Below, piece by piece: positions 39,016 through 48,588 of a stretch of DNA of 64,000 bases. The position numbers were made by a program, and so were the translations under genes. Source of the DNA: Edwardsiella anguillarum ET080813 (lineage in GTDB: Bacteria; Pseudomonadota; Gammaproteobacteria; Enterobacterales; Enterobacteriaceae); NCBI RefSeq assembly GCF_000264765.2, contig NZ_CP006664.1:2666001-2730000 (forward strand), given 5' to 3'. Each line of letters opens with the position of its first letter. Positions within the stretch are counted from its first letter, which is position 1. The notes below the pieces were generated by a model. It was not told the DNA's origin and made no database searches. It was given only the letters and a program-made list of their open reading frames with translations.

Positions 39016-39335
39016 TCAGTTGAAACGGTGTTTTTTCGATAAATACGCCGGTGAGTTTTCCTCGGCTATGGGAGCAGATGCTCCGTGAGATGAAAACTCA
39101 CGATTGAAAATTAATGGCGAGAAAGTTAAAGCGATCGGAAACGCTACGCCTAGCTTAGCTAGCATCGCGACTGCTCCCCCCACAGTGTTCCAGCCAATGG
39201 AACCTGTCGGGCCATTGCCCATGGAGATAACGTTTGCCAGCAATCGCTGCGTTTGCCAGATCTATCACGCTGTCTAACAGATAACTGATGCCGGCATTTG
39301 CACTTGCTCCCAGTCTCTGCATCGCCTGAGTGTAA
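39016..39335 (-). pseudogene. Stranded CdiA C-terminal module fragment
   Basis: Two minus-strand frames read QAMQRLGASANAGISYLLDS plus VIDLANAAIAG, then NVISMGNGPTGSIGWNTVGG. They match the CdiA C-terminal regions at 50.2-50.4 and 61.0-61.2 kb (AQAMWGLGAGANAGVSYW, WVNVISAGNGVVGTVGWNAA). It has a frameshift and no immunity gene. It lies on the far side of the sulfatase operon from the main CDI cluster. Confidence 0.8.
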
Positions 39336-39346
39336 ATAGCCCCATT

Positions 39347-39830
39347 TTAGTTCCAGACATTTTTTGAGATCTTGGCCAAATAATGGCGTTGTCGATATTC
39401 CTCCGGCGTCATATTGTTCAGTGATTCATGCGGGCGTTCATCGTTATATTCTGACAACCATCTTTCCGTGATTTTTATTACTTTATCCAGCTGGATAAAT
39501 TCCAGTTTTACTGCATGTTTCTCTGCTCGTTCAGTCAGCACCAGTGAGATAAACTACGGACCATGGTTCTCAAAGCTCAGGTCGGCAAACATCTGTTTGA
39601 GACGTCGGTTCTCGTCCTCAAGAGCCTTGATCTTTTTAATATCAAAGGCCTCCATGCCACCATATCTGGACTTCCAGCTGTAGTAGATGGCTTCAGAAAT
39701 ACTAGCCTTCCGGCAGGCATCTTTAACGGTGCGTCCGAATTCAACCGATTTAATCACGGCGATGATCTGATGCTCAATAAAATGGGATTGACGCATAGCG
39801 TTCTCCTTCGTTGGAGGATTTATTATGCCG
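39347..39830 (-). mobile_element. IS3-family element with internal deletions
   Basis: OrfA is open at 39554-39796 (RQSHFIEHQIIAVIKSVEFG, KKIKALEDENRRLKQMFADL). It runs into ENHGP, a stop, and then FISLVLTERAEKHAVKLEFI from OrfB. Later QLDKVIKITERWLSEYNDER and PHESLNNMTPEEYRQ follow, with the segment between skipped. The catalytic core is gone, so the element cannot move by itself. One end adjoins the CdiA fragment, the other the LysR gene. Confidence 0.8.
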
Positions 39831-39870
39831 AAGGATCTCTAAATGTGAATGGCACGATTATGCGGTATAC

Positions 39871-40782
39871 TTACGATACGTCGTCACCAAAATGACTTTT
39901 CGACTCTATAATCGTGTCGATAAATGCTCTTTTATGCCCATGTTTCAGCACATCATCGATATACATAATTCCGGTCTGAAAGGTGGAGAAGGCTTTTGCC
40001 ATATCTAGCGGAACTAACCCGCGGTTTGTGGCTTCCTGCTCCAGCTGCAGCGGTAGAGGTAGAATACAGTGGCTCTGGCTGACCAGTGCGATGGCATTGG
40101 AGACTGAGAACACTTCAAAACGCACCCGCTCAGGCGGAATACTGCACAGTAAGGGATCTTCAAACTCACCTTCTTCCGACTCATGTCGTAGGACAACCCA
40201 CTCACTCTGGCTGAGCCGCTTTTGGGAGATGTGCCGACTGGTTGCCAGAGGGTGATCCGGTGCGCAAAACAGCATAAAGCGGGTCGTAAAAATAGGGATG
40301 TAGTGAATGGCGGACAGGCGGTTGTCGGGGGCCGGTATTGCCCCTAAAGCAAGGTCACATTCCCCCTTGAGCAGATGCTGTTGTCCCATGGCGCTGTTGC
40401 TGTTTTTGATGACAATGCGTACATCAGGAAACTGTGCCATATAACGCTGCATCAGTTTAAACAGCACACCGTGGCTCCAGGCATGTCCACATTCCAACAC
40501 CAGCGTTTCCCGGTGGCTGCGTTTGATGGTGTCGATATCCAGCATCGCCTGGCGATAATTTCGTTCCAGAAGGCAGGCATGCTGGTAGAGGCTATCGCCG
40601 TATACTGTCAGTGAAATTTTTTTTCCGTTGCGCACCAGAAGAGAGACATCCAGCGCGGACTCCAGACGCTGCATGTTTTGTGTGAGCGTCGGCTGGGAGA
40701 TAAACAGATTTTCAGCGGCAGCAATGAATGTTTTTTTCTCAACCAGTACCCTGAACTGAGCGATGAGTTTATGTAAATGCAA
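39871..40782 (-). CDS. LysR-family transcriptional regulator
   Basis: 303 aa. The N-terminal winged helix has FIAAAENLFISQPTLTQNMQ and RLESALDVSLLVRNGKKISL, typical of LysR regulators. The rest is the two-lobe effector domain (LVLECGHAWSHGVLFKLMQR). It is last in the minus-strand sulfatase gene set, 44 bp after a DUF202 gene, and is the only regulator there, so it probably responds to the sugar or sulfate substrate. LysR genes often read away from their targets; here it reads with them. Confidence 0.9.
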   Translation of the reverse strand: MHLHKLIAQFRVLVEKKTFIAAAENLFISQPTLTQNMQRLESALDVSLLVRNGKKISLTVYGDSLYQHACLLERNYRQAMLDIDTIKRSHRETLVLECGHAWSHGVLFKLMQRYMAQFPDVRIVIKNSNSAMGQQHLLKGECDLALGAIPAPDNRLSAIHYIPIFTTRFMLFCAPDHPLATSRHISQKRLSQSEWVVLRHESEEGEFEDPLLCSIPPERVRFEVFSVSNAIALVSQSHCILPLPLQLEQEATNRGLVPLDMAKAFSTFQTGIMYIDDVLKHGHKRAFIDTIIESKSHFGDDVS

Positions 40783-40826
40783 GATGACTCCTCAGTACAT
40801 CAGTAAAACAGGTCGATAGTAACCTG

Positions 40827-41159
40827 TCAGTACAGTGAAAGGATACTGTTGAGCGTGATGACCAACGCATTCAGACACAACGAACCGCTGATCAGGCTTT
40901 TTGCTAGCGCTGACGGAAGGGTACACAAGTCAGTATTACAGACGAGGGTCTGCTGGCGCCGGTATGAAACCATCACCAGCGCCACTGACAAGGCGACAGA
41001 GGCACAACTCAGCCCGATGAGCAGCTGGCTGCCGTGGCAGAAACATGCACGGGCGATGACCAGAGTCAGTGCCAGTGAGGAAAATGCTGTTCTGTGCCAC
41101 GACAGCGATGTTCGCTCTGGCTGAAGTCCCTGATCACGGATCCGGCGAGTCAGAGTCAT
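40827..41159 (-). CDS. DUF202 inner-membrane protein (YidG-like)
   Basis: 110 aa from ATG 41159, in an ATGA overlap with the preceding gene. It starts TLTRRIRDQGLQPERTSLSW, the DUF202 pattern, and has three hydrophobic segments. In E. coli yidG and yidH lie beside a sulfatase gene (yidJ), matching this neighbourhood. Their role is unknown. A longer start at 41189 is in frame but less likely. Confidence 0.82.
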   Translation of the reverse strand: MTLTRRIRDQGLQPERTSLSWHRTAFSSLALTLVIARACFCHGSQLLIGLSCASVALSVALVMVSYRRQQTLVCNTDLCTLPSALAKSLISGSLCLNALVITLNSILSLY

Positions 41160-41494
41160 ATCATCAGTCCCAGCATCACAAGAATGCAAAGTGCCAGCCC
41201 GCCACTGAGCCAGAGGAGCAGGCGGGGAAAGGGAAGATCTTTATCAAAACGCATCGCGTGCTCATTTTTGTGCCAACGATACCAGGCGTAGCAGGATAAT
41301 CCTGCGGCGGTCAGGCTGAGTACAATCACCAGTCCTGTCCGGAAGGTGCCCGGAGTCAGCGTGGTGGCCAGTTGATCTATGCCAACTGACGCAGCCATAA
41401 AGGCCAGTGCCGTCCTGACCCACGCGAGAAAGGTGCGTTCGTTCGCCAGTGTGAAGCGATAATCCGGTGATTTTCCCTGTTGTGGTGATGCCAT
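41156..41494 (-). CDS. DUF202 inner-membrane protein (YidH-like)
   Basis: 112 aa. DYRFTLANERTFLAWVRTAL is the typical DUF202 N-terminus with the E-R-T-x-L-A-W-x-R-T motif. Three transmembrane segments follow. It lies 44 bp after glucokinase and overlaps the second DUF202 gene. The pair resembles E. coli YidH/YidG. No biochemical role is known. Confidence 0.85.
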   Translation of the reverse strand: MASPQQGKSPDYRFTLANERTFLAWVRTALAFMAASVGIDQLATTLTPGTFRTGLVIVLSLTAAGLSCYAWYRWHKNEHAMRFDKDLPFPRLLLWLSGGLALCILVMLGLMI

Positions 41495-41537
41495 TTTATT
41501 GTCCTGCTTACTGATGAATTAATACTGAACCCGTGGT

Positions 41538-42503
41538 TTAAAGGGGGATGCCTGAACGCTGCCGCAGATATGCCCCGGCGCCGAGGAGACCCGGATTGTC
41601 ATGGACAATTAAGTAAACCGGAATGTCCTGCACATAGGAGGTAAAACGCCCTTTATCTTCAAAACGCTGGCGGAACGTTGAGGCTTTAAAAAAGTCCAGA
41701 AAACGGGGCACTATGCCGCCGGCAATGTAAACCCCTCCGGTAGTGCCAAGTGTCAGCGCTAGATTACCGCCAAAGCGTCCCATGATGTCGCAAAAAAGGG
41801 TGAGCGCTCGTCGGGCATCATGGCTGCGGTTTGCCAGTGCCCGCTCAGTCACTTCCTCCGGCGACAGGCTCTCCGGGAGTCTACCGTTCGCGAGCGCAGT
41901 GGCCCGATACAAATTGACCAGCCCGGCCCCTGACAACACACGCTCTGCGGAAACATGCCCCATCTCCTGGCGCAAAATAGCGAGCACATCTCCCTCTTCT
42001 TTATTGCCGGGGGCGAGATCCACATGCCCCCCTTCTCCGGGCAGGCTTATCCAGCGATTATCCACCGGAATAAGGTGTGCAATACCCAGTCCGGTGCCTG
42101 CACCATAAATGGCAACGGGCTTTCCGGCGGCTGCCTCCTTGCCACCAAGCTGAATAAGATGCGCGGGTTTCAGAACCGGTACCGCCATCGAAACGGCGGT
42201 AAAATCGTTGATGACATCCAGCCGTGAAAATCCCAGATTGCGCCTTAGTGCAGTAACTGAAAATGCCCAGCAGTGATTGGTCATGGTGACATGGTCGCCG
42301 GTCACCGGGCAGGCGATGGCAATACATCCGTCATCCACCGGGGATGGAATATCGCGGAGATAGTCACGGATCAGGTTTTCTGGCCCCGGGTATGCCGTGA
42401 CCCTGTATGTCTGCACACGGGATAGTTCTCCGGTGGTGAGATTGCACAATGCGAGGCGGGCATTGGTCCCCCCCACATCGGCCACTAACGCAAATGTTGT
42501 CAT
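41538..42503 (-). CDS. glk: Glucokinase
   Basis: 321 aa from ATG 42503; a start at 42521 is in frame. It shows [16 protein letters not shown] (phosphate loop), [17 protein letters not shown], the [12 protein letters not shown] catalytic and zinc-free Glk-type loop, and GGIVPRF. It is close to E. coli Glk throughout and should phosphorylate glucose with ATP to glucose 6-phosphate. Placed directly downstream of the sulfatase, it may act on the sugar set free by desulfation. Whether the chromosome has another glk elsewhere is not known. Confidence 0.93.
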   Translation of the reverse strand: MTTFALVADVGGTNARLALCNLTTGELSRVQTYRVTAYPGPENLIRDYLRDIPSPVDDGCIAIACPVTGDHVTMTNHCWAFSVTALRRNLGFSRLDVINDFTAVSMAVPVLKPAHLIQLGGKEAAAGKPVAIYGAGTGLGIAHLIPVDNRWISLPGEGGHVDLAPGNKEEGDVLAILRQEMGHVSAERVLSGAGLVNLYRATALANGRLPESLSPEEVTERALANRSHDARRALTLFCDIMGRFGGNLALTLGTTGGVYIAGGIVPRFLDFFKASTFRQRFEDKGRFTSYVQDIPVYLIVHDNPGLLGAGAYLRQRSGIPL

Positions 42504-42571
42504 ATTTCTGTGGCTCCGCACAGGTCTGAACCATCATGACCTATCAGGGCCATGATGGAGTTCCGTTGTGT

Positions 42572-44335
42572 TCAGTAAGGTTTGTTAAACAGCGAATACA
42601 GTTCCCGGGCGTAATTACCCTGCTCATAAAATGCAATGACAGTCTGTTTTTTGAGATGGCCGAGCGAATGACTGGCAGCCAGTTCACTCAGGAATGTCTC
42701 ACCGCCGGGACAGGCGGCGATTTCCAGTAGCAGCGTCCGGGTATCCGGGTGCATGCTCATCCCGTTGAGTGGACCGAGATACTGCTGCATGACCTGGTTT
42801 CTCCGGGCATGCTCCTGTGACACATACCCGGCATGAATATCATCGATATTCACCGGTAGCCCCAGCCGGCGCCATTCATCTTCAGGTGCCTGAGCCTCCG
42901 ACAGGGCAAGGGACAGCATGCGCATCATGGCCGCCTCACGCTCAGGACAACACAACGGGTGCTCTTGATTTTTGTCGAGCTGTAAATCAAACAGCAGATT
43001 CCCGTGTGCGTAGGAGCTGTAAAATCCGGCAGATCCGGGAATTTTCATTACCGGAATGTGGCCCGTGAACGGGAAGCCCGGATGCAGCGTAGCATTCCGC
43101 AGTTCTGTAGCATTAAACATACGGCGCATGCGTGTGGGCATTAGGGTGTATTCATACAGCGGTATGTTCTCAGGGCTCTGGCTTCCGCGCATATAAACGT
43201 AGCGGCCATCGGTGATGGACACATGTGCGCCGAAATAACCAAACAGGGCGACGGATTTGACCGGGCCAGGCTTAGTCAGCATGGGCAGCAAAGACTGACC
43301 GGTCATCTGTGGTGTCTTTTCAATGCCGAAGGCATCAAGGAGGGTCACCGCGACATCGTGCATCTGCGCGAGTTCATCTCGTGATTCTCCGGCGACCTGG
43401 CTGCATGGATCCCAGATAAAAAACGGGGTGTGCGCAATTTCGTTATACACCGGCATCACGCTTTTACCTGACCACTCTTTTTCACCAAACATAAAGCCAT
43501 GGTCGGTGTTGATGATAAGCATGGTGTCCTGCCACATATCATGGGTATCGAAGAAATCGAGAACCTTACCCAGATATTCGTCACACATCAGCATCAGTGC
43601 CTGGTAATGTTTTTCACCATCGATGACTTTCTGCGGGTTATTGATACGTTCCGTGGAGCTGTATTCCGGCCAGTCATCCGTGTTGCCAACAAGTGCCGGA
43701 TCAACCATCCGTTTAAACCTGTCCGGAACAAAAAAGGGTTCATGCGGATCAAAGCTTTCGATTTGCAAAAACCAGTTATCCTGCCGGTGATTCTCCGCCA
43801 GAAATTCCAGTCCGGCCTGATAACAGCGGGCCTGTGGGTAGTCCCGCTCCTCGTGCATATAGCTGCGGTTTATCTGGTCATGCTCAATCATATTGCGGCG
43901 TAGTGGCTCAGCATTTTTCCACGCGTCCAGTTTCTCCACACCGGTAAAGCCAATTTTTGCTTTCCACAGGTCGCCTTCCTGACCGCGGATAAACTCATAG
44001 CTATTATAGCGGTTGTGGTAGGTTGCGCCGCCGTCCTCCCAGTAGTGCTGGTGGTCAGTTATCAGATGGGAATAGATCCCGTGCTTTTTCATGATCTCAA
44101 AAATGGAGTCATCAAAAGGCTCCAGTGGCCCCCAGCTACGGTGGAGGAAGTTCAGACGCCCGGTATGCAGATCCCGGCGCGCAGGCATGCAGGGCATGGA
44201 GCCAACGTAGAAATTATCGAAGCGAACCGTTTTTTCACCTAGTCGCTGAAAGTTCGGCAGCGGATGCGCATCCGGGTTGTAAGGTGGCAGCTTGTTGCGG
44301 CGCAGGGTATCAAACATCAACATGACAACTTTCAT
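42572..44335 (-). CDS. Cys-type sulfatase (YidJ-like)
   Basis: 587 aa. The metal-site start VVMLMFDTLRRNKLPPYNPD and the active-site signature SMPCMPARRDLHTGR place the formylglycine precursor at Cys49 (C-M-P-A-R). Later MLIINTDHGFMFGEKEWSGK provides further metal ligands. There is no signal peptide, so it should act in the cytoplasm on an imported sulfated compound. Activity needs conversion of Cys49 to formylglycine, and the anaerobic maturase gene lies in the same set. It starts 2 bp after the transporter stop. Confidence 0.92.
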   Translation of the reverse strand: MKVVMLMFDTLRRNKLPPYNPDAHPLPNFQRLGEKTVRFDNFYVGSMPCMPARRDLHTGRLNFLHRSWGPLEPFDDSIFEIMKKHGIYSHLITDHQHYWEDGGATYHNRYNSYEFIRGQEGDLWKAKIGFTGVEKLDAWKNAEPLRRNMIEHDQINRSYMHEERDYPQARCYQAGLEFLAENHRQDNWFLQIESFDPHEPFFVPDRFKRMVDPALVGNTDDWPEYSSTERINNPQKVIDGEKHYQALMLMCDEYLGKVLDFFDTHDMWQDTMLIINTDHGFMFGEKEWSGKSVMPVYNEIAHTPFFIWDPCSQVAGESRDELAQMHDVAVTLLDAFGIEKTPQMTGQSLLPMLTKPGPVKSVALFGYFGAHVSITDGRYVYMRGSQSPENIPLYEYTLMPTRMRRMFNATELRNATLHPGFPFTGHIPVMKIPGSAGFYSSYAHGNLLFDLQLDKNQEHPLCCPEREAAMMRMLSLALSEAQAPEDEWRRLGLPVNIDDIHAGYVSQEHARRNQVMQQYLGPLNGMSMHPDTRTLLLEIAACPGGETFLSELAASHSLGHLKKQTVIAFYEQGNYARELYSLFNKPY

Positions 44336-44337
44336 AT

Positions 44338-45756
44338 TTACTCTCCGGAACCCAGCAGTTTCATACAGATTTCTTTGTGATTTTTTCTGTTGAGGGAATA
44401 GAAAACCATAGCCAGCAGTGAGAGCAACTGACCACAGACCGGGGTCAGTACCATCAGCGTGGTCAGGCCGTGCAGTGCGCCATCTGTCTGGGTCGCGGTG
44501 CCCGGCATATAGCCAATCAAATCCAGCATCCAGCCCAGCACAAACGCCCCGACCGCCGAGCCAAATTTGTTGGAAAAGGTCAGGGTGGAGGAGGCGATCC
44601 CGGCAGCATTCTGTTTTGTCTTCCAGCGCAGTTCGTCGGCGCAGTCTGTGACCATCATCCAGGTAATTAGAGAACCGCCCTGGCAGAACGCCATCACGCA
44701 GGCCAACAGGACCAGGGTGTAGGTCACGTTATCCGGACTGAATGTCAGCCAGAGGAGCAGTGAAGGAATGATGGCAATAAAGCAGACTGTCACGAACGCG
44801 GTTTTGTTACCGTAACGGTGGACCAGCCATTTCACCACCAGATACATTGAAGCACCGAAAATCATATTCAGCAGAGCACCGGTCGCCAGCAGCTTCGTGT
44901 TATGCAATACCCAGGTATAGAACTGCACGGTGACCCCGGCGGTGATGGCTAAAGCTAGGGTATTGGCTGACGAGGCCAGTGCCAGACAGGCCAGTGAGCG
45001 GCTGCGAAATGCCAGTGACATATGTTTAAACACGGCGATAACGATATGGGTTTTATCGGTTTTTGCCCCATTGTTCATGGCGGCGTCATCACTCTGAATA
45101 CGCTGCCAGTTATCCTGCCTACGGGCGCCATATGCACAGATCCAGAATCCCAGCGTGGTGACCACGCCAAACAGAAGCCCTAGATACTGATAGCTGTGAA
45201 TATCGACGACGGCATGCCCTGCTGCATCTTTAGTCTGGCTGAACGCCGACAGAATATAGATGCCGCCGGCACTGACGATGAATTGGGCAATAATGCCGGT
45301 AAATTGTTTGAGCAGGACAATGTTACTGCGATCATTCACTTTATCCGTAACATACGCCGTCAGGGAGTGGTAGGGGATATTGGATACGGTGGAGACAATG
45401 GAATAGAGCATGTAAATACCGGCGATATATATCACTCTCCCGAAGGAGGAGAGCGCCGGAGAGGCAAAGACCAGCCAGGTGGTGAATCCCAGCACCGGAG
45501 CCGAGGTGATTATCCAGAAGCGATATTTCCCCATCCGCGTGCGGGTCCGGTCACCAATTGCACCCATAATGGGGTCGATAAAGGCATCAATCCCCCTGGC
45601 TGCAAGTGTGATAGCACCGACAGTGGCCGGATTGACACCGTAAATATCAGAAGCGTAGGTAATAAAGAAGACCAGCATGGCGTAGAAGCTGAGGTTGGAG
45701 GCAAAGCCACCGCCCACCGCGTAGCAGAGTCTATCAGAGAGGGTCAGTCGTTCCAT
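44338..45756 (-). CDS. GPH-family sugar:cation symporter
   Basis: 472 aa with about twelve membrane helices. The start ERLTLSDRLCYAVGGGFASN and the loop GAIGDRTRTRMGKYRFWI are the signatures of the glycoside-pentoside-hexuronide family (MelB, YicJ, XylP). These carry glycosides with Na+ or H+. Directly followed by a cytoplasmic sulfatase, it probably brings in a sulfated sugar or glycoside. The 285 bp upstream hold no gene and probably contain the promoter of the transporter-sulfatase genes. Confidence 0.9.
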   Translation of the reverse strand: MERLTLSDRLCYAVGGGFASNLSFYAMLVFFITYASDIYGVNPATVGAITLAARGIDAFIDPIMGAIGDRTRTRMGKYRFWIITSAPVLGFTTWLVFASPALSSFGRVIYIAGIYMLYSIVSTVSNIPYHSLTAYVTDKVNDRSNIVLLKQFTGIIAQFIVSAGGIYILSAFSQTKDAAGHAVVDIHSYQYLGLLFGVVTTLGFWICAYGARRQDNWQRIQSDDAAMNNGAKTDKTHIVIAVFKHMSLAFRSRSLACLALASSANTLALAITAGVTVQFYTWVLHNTKLLATGALLNMIFGASMYLVVKWLVHRYGNKTAFVTVCFIAIIPSLLLWLTFSPDNVTYTLVLLACVMAFCQGGSLITWMMVTDCADELRWKTKQNAAGIASSTLTFSNKFGSAVGAFVLGWMLDLIGYMPGTATQTDGALHGLTTLMVLTPVCGQLLSLLAMVFYSLNRKNHKEICMKLLGSGE

Positions 45757-46041
45757 TTTATTGTCCTGGTATTTTTTTATGGCCTCTCATAGATAAAGCA
45801 CTCTCCGCGCCGGGGATAATAGTTTGCGTCATTGATGTATAGGAAAAACCTATATATTGGCGTGCAGGAAGACACGGTGCCTTTGCAACATGCTGTAATT
45901 GTTTGTTTTTATTTCATGGCAGAGGAGCGACGCATCAGAAGATGGCAGAGAAAACAATGTGCAGAAATGTGACATTGCGCGAAGTCTGTACAGGGGGAGG
46001 GGGTGCCCTGATACTTCCATCAGGACACATTGTTGGCTATG

Positions 46042-47331
46042 TTAACGGGCGCAACACTTTTTGAATTTCTTTCCACTGCCGCAGGGGCAGGATGCGTTGC
46101 GGCTGGCTGTCGGTGTGGTGTGATCTCCCTGCGCAAGGGCCTGCATGACAACCCGAGCCGGATAACCTGCCGCCAGTAAATCTTTCAGCAGATTCATTTT
46201 CCGCGTAATGTGCTTAAAGAAATGTTTGTAGCCAGCACACAGGTAATTGTGACCCGGTTTCCCTCCCGGCGACAGCGCAAAGCGGTGCTTCGGACATCCA
46301 CCGTGACAGACAAACTGATATTCACACTGGCGGCAGTCTTGGGTCAGGGTGTCCTTTTTCGCATGGCCAAAAGCCATGGCTTGCTCGCTGTGGTTCAGCG
46401 TTCTGATGTCCTGCTGGTGGATATTACCCAGCAGATGCTCAGGGTAGACAAAGTGGTCGCAGTTGTAGAGATCGCCATTGGATTCCAAGGCAAACGCGTG
46501 ACCACAGGTTTCAGCGTGCACGCACAACACCGGGGGCTGACCATTCCAGGCAGTTATCGCCACATCAAACATTTGCACGGACACCTGACCCACATCACGG
46601 CGTATCCAGATATCAAAAATCTGCCGGAGAAATTCGCCGTACTGCCATGCTGGAACGGTCCACGGGGCCAGAGCCGCGGCACTTTCACCGGGCATCACCA
46701 GATGCAGGGGGGCGTTGTCTGATGTGCTGATGCGCTCGACCAGCGGAATGAACTGAATATAGCGCGAACCAGCTGCCAGCAGGAACTCATATACCTCTGC
46801 AGCATGGCTGACGTTGTGCTTACCGACTACCGTTAGGGTATTAAAATCCACGTCGTGCTGTTTCAGCAGTAATAACGCTTTCATGACTCGCTCATGGGTG
46901 CCATGACCGGCCCGATTTACCCGATAACAGTCGTGAAGCGCCTGGGGACCATCAACGGACAGGCCTATCAGAAAATGGTGCCGGGCAAAAAATGCCGCCC
47001 ACTCTTCATTCATCAACATACCGTTGGTCTGCAGGGCATGCTGTATCCGGCGGCCCTCGCCGTACTTCTCACACAGTGCAATGACCCTGCGGAAAAATGG
47101 CAGACCCATCATCGTGGGTTCACCACCCTGCCAGGCAAACAGCACGTCATTGCTGTTCTGCGCTTCAATATGCTGGCGAATATACGTTTCCAGCGTCTCA
47201 TCTGACATCCGCCAGTTCTGTTGCCTTTCCGGGTACAGCGCCTCTTTTTCCAGATAGAAACAGTAACTGCAGTCGATATTACAGACAGAGCCAGTAGGCT
47301 TTGCCATCACGTGACAGCCATTCAGCGTCAT
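46042..47331 (-). CDS. Anaerobic sulfatase-maturating enzyme (radical SAM)
   Basis: 429 aa. The radical-SAM cluster is C17-x3-C21-x2-C24 in SVCNIDCSYCFYLEK. Further cysteines, in CVHAETCGHAFALE, NCDHF, CRQCEYQFVCHGGCPKHRF, form the SPASM clusters. The C-terminus adds a SEC-C zinc motif, CPCGSGKKFKKCC. It oxidises the active-site Cys or Ser of sulfatases to formylglycine without oxygen. It lies upstream in the same direction as the Cys-type sulfatase, its likely client. Confidence 0.94.
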   Translation of the reverse strand: MTLNGCHVMAKPTGSVCNIDCSYCFYLEKEALYPERQQNWRMSDETLETYIRQHIEAQNSNDVLFAWQGGEPTMMGLPFFRRVIALCEKYGEGRRIQHALQTNGMLMNEEWAAFFARHHFLIGLSVDGPQALHDCYRVNRAGHGTHERVMKALLLLKQHDVDFNTLTVVGKHNVSHAAEVYEFLLAAGSRYIQFIPLVERISTSDNAPLHLVMPGESAAALAPWTVPAWQYGEFLRQIFDIWIRRDVGQVSVQMFDVAITAWNGQPPVLCVHAETCGHAFALESNGDLYNCDHFVYPEHLLGNIHQQDIRTLNHSEQAMAFGHAKKDTLTQDCRQCEYQFVCHGGCPKHRFALSPGGKPGHNYLCAGYKHFFKHITRKMNLLKDLLAAGYPARVVMQALAQGDHTTPTASRNASCPCGSGKKFKKCCAR

Positions 47332-47347
47332 GGGCAGGGATCCTTAT

Positions 47348-47640
47348 TCAGACTATCTCAGTCAGACTGTGCAGAGCCAGAACCAGCGCGTCCAGCGCCA
47401 GGGCACTGCAGGTTAGTCGTGTTAACAGCATGACTTTCGACTCCTGCCATTGAGGTTGATAATGGAAGGCTAAAAACGTCATGTCTGACAGACAATGCCA
47501 CGGGAATACCCCCTGAAACAACAAGCGTAAGGTCAGTATGACGATAACCGCTGCGAACAATTAGCAGGGACAGCACCAGCAATGAGAGCGCCGTGCGCTG
47601 CTCAGCCAATGAGGTTCACTCGCTGGAGGGTATTGCCGGT
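47348..47640 (-). pseudogene. Third DUF202 gene, frameshifted
   Basis: One minus-strand frame reads SLAEQRTALSLLVLSLLIVR, then SGYRHTDLTLVVSGGIPVAL. A second frame continues YQPQWQESKVMLLTRLTCSA and LALDALVLALHSLTEIV. Together they give a DUF202 protein with at least one frameshift and an early stop. The right end runs into a CdiA module at about 47640, so it marks a rearrangement junction. Confidence 0.65.
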
Positions 47641-48262
47641 TGGCCCGATCGCGCACGACGATCGCGCCGTCGGCGATAGCCGACTGGGTGGTGCCGCGGG
47701 CGCGCTCATTCTGATTGGCACCCGCCAACAGGCTATTGGCCATATTGCCCGCGAACTGGCCGCCAATGCTACCGCCGGAGCTAAGGCCACCCCCCTGGTG
47801 CTGCGCCTTGAACTCAGCCCGGTTGTCGATATCGGCAAAGCCCAGGGTTCCGCTATCTAAGCGGTTGTTCTCCTGATCGGCCGCGCTGGCAATGGCCGCG
47901 CCGTCCAGCTGGGTATGATTACCCACGGTGATATCAAAGCCGCCTTTACCGGCAAAGATGCCGGTCTGGTTCTCCACCGAGGCATAGTCGCTGTGCATCT
48001 TATCGCGGCTGGCGGCGATACTCAGAGAGCCATTGCCGAAGCCGATGCTCCCCCCGGCGCTGAAGCTGGATTGCTTGGCTTCATAGTTATCCATCGCCTG
48101 CTCACTGCGTAGGGTCAGATTATTGCCGACATTCGCCACAACTTTCTCCCCCTGTACCTGCGCCCCTTTCAGGGTGGTGTCATTACCGCTGTTCAGCGTT
48201 AGGGTGTTGCCCGCGCTCACCGTGGTATCCGTGGCATAGCGGCTGTTGCCTTTTTCAAATAC
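47640..48262 (-). pseudogene. Truncated CdiA repeat module (no toxin)
   Basis: The minus strand reads FEKGNSRYATDTTVSAGNTL to ADGAIVVRDRAN, the same segment found upstream of the VENN region in the main cdiA. It breaks off at 47640 where the DUF202 remnant begins, so the pretoxin and toxin are missing. It is preceded by a short VENN-type start (VENNLLGDGFKLPY then stop) at 48316-48275, the stub of another lost toxin. Confidence 0.85.
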
Positions 48263-48346
48263 CGTAATCCGTCAGTACGGCAGCTTAAATCCGTCGCCGA
48301 GTAAATTATTCTCCACATCAATCTCTGCTAACTTTATAAAAAATCC

Positions 48347-48588
48347 TCACTTATTCCTTCTTTCTTGCAACCAAATTTTTATCCATATCCCCCCACCTAA
48401 AATAATCCCTCCTATATATCCAGATCTGAAAAATGATGTAAAAACACTCTCCCACTTAAATATAAAAACACCAGTTTTAAAAAAACTATTAATGATGCAA
48501 CAAGCATCGAAATAATACCCAAAAATAGAAATAAAATTACACAAGAAACTATAAGGTACAGGAGTCGATAAAAACTATTTTTTAACAT
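48347..48588 (-). pseudogene. CDI immunity gene with a T-run frameshift
   Basis: From ATG 48588 (AAGGA upstream) one frame reads MLKNSFYRLLYLIVSCVILF and on to SLIVF. The other frame reads KTGVFIFKWESVFTSFFRSG and GGGIWIKIWLQERRNK. Joining them needs one more T in a run of seven T (plus-strand A-run near 48478). The joined protein has two membrane helices and matches the immunity protein at 59607-59861 in layout. It lies right after the orphan toxin at 48575-49414, overlapping it by 14 bp. Confidence 0.75.
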
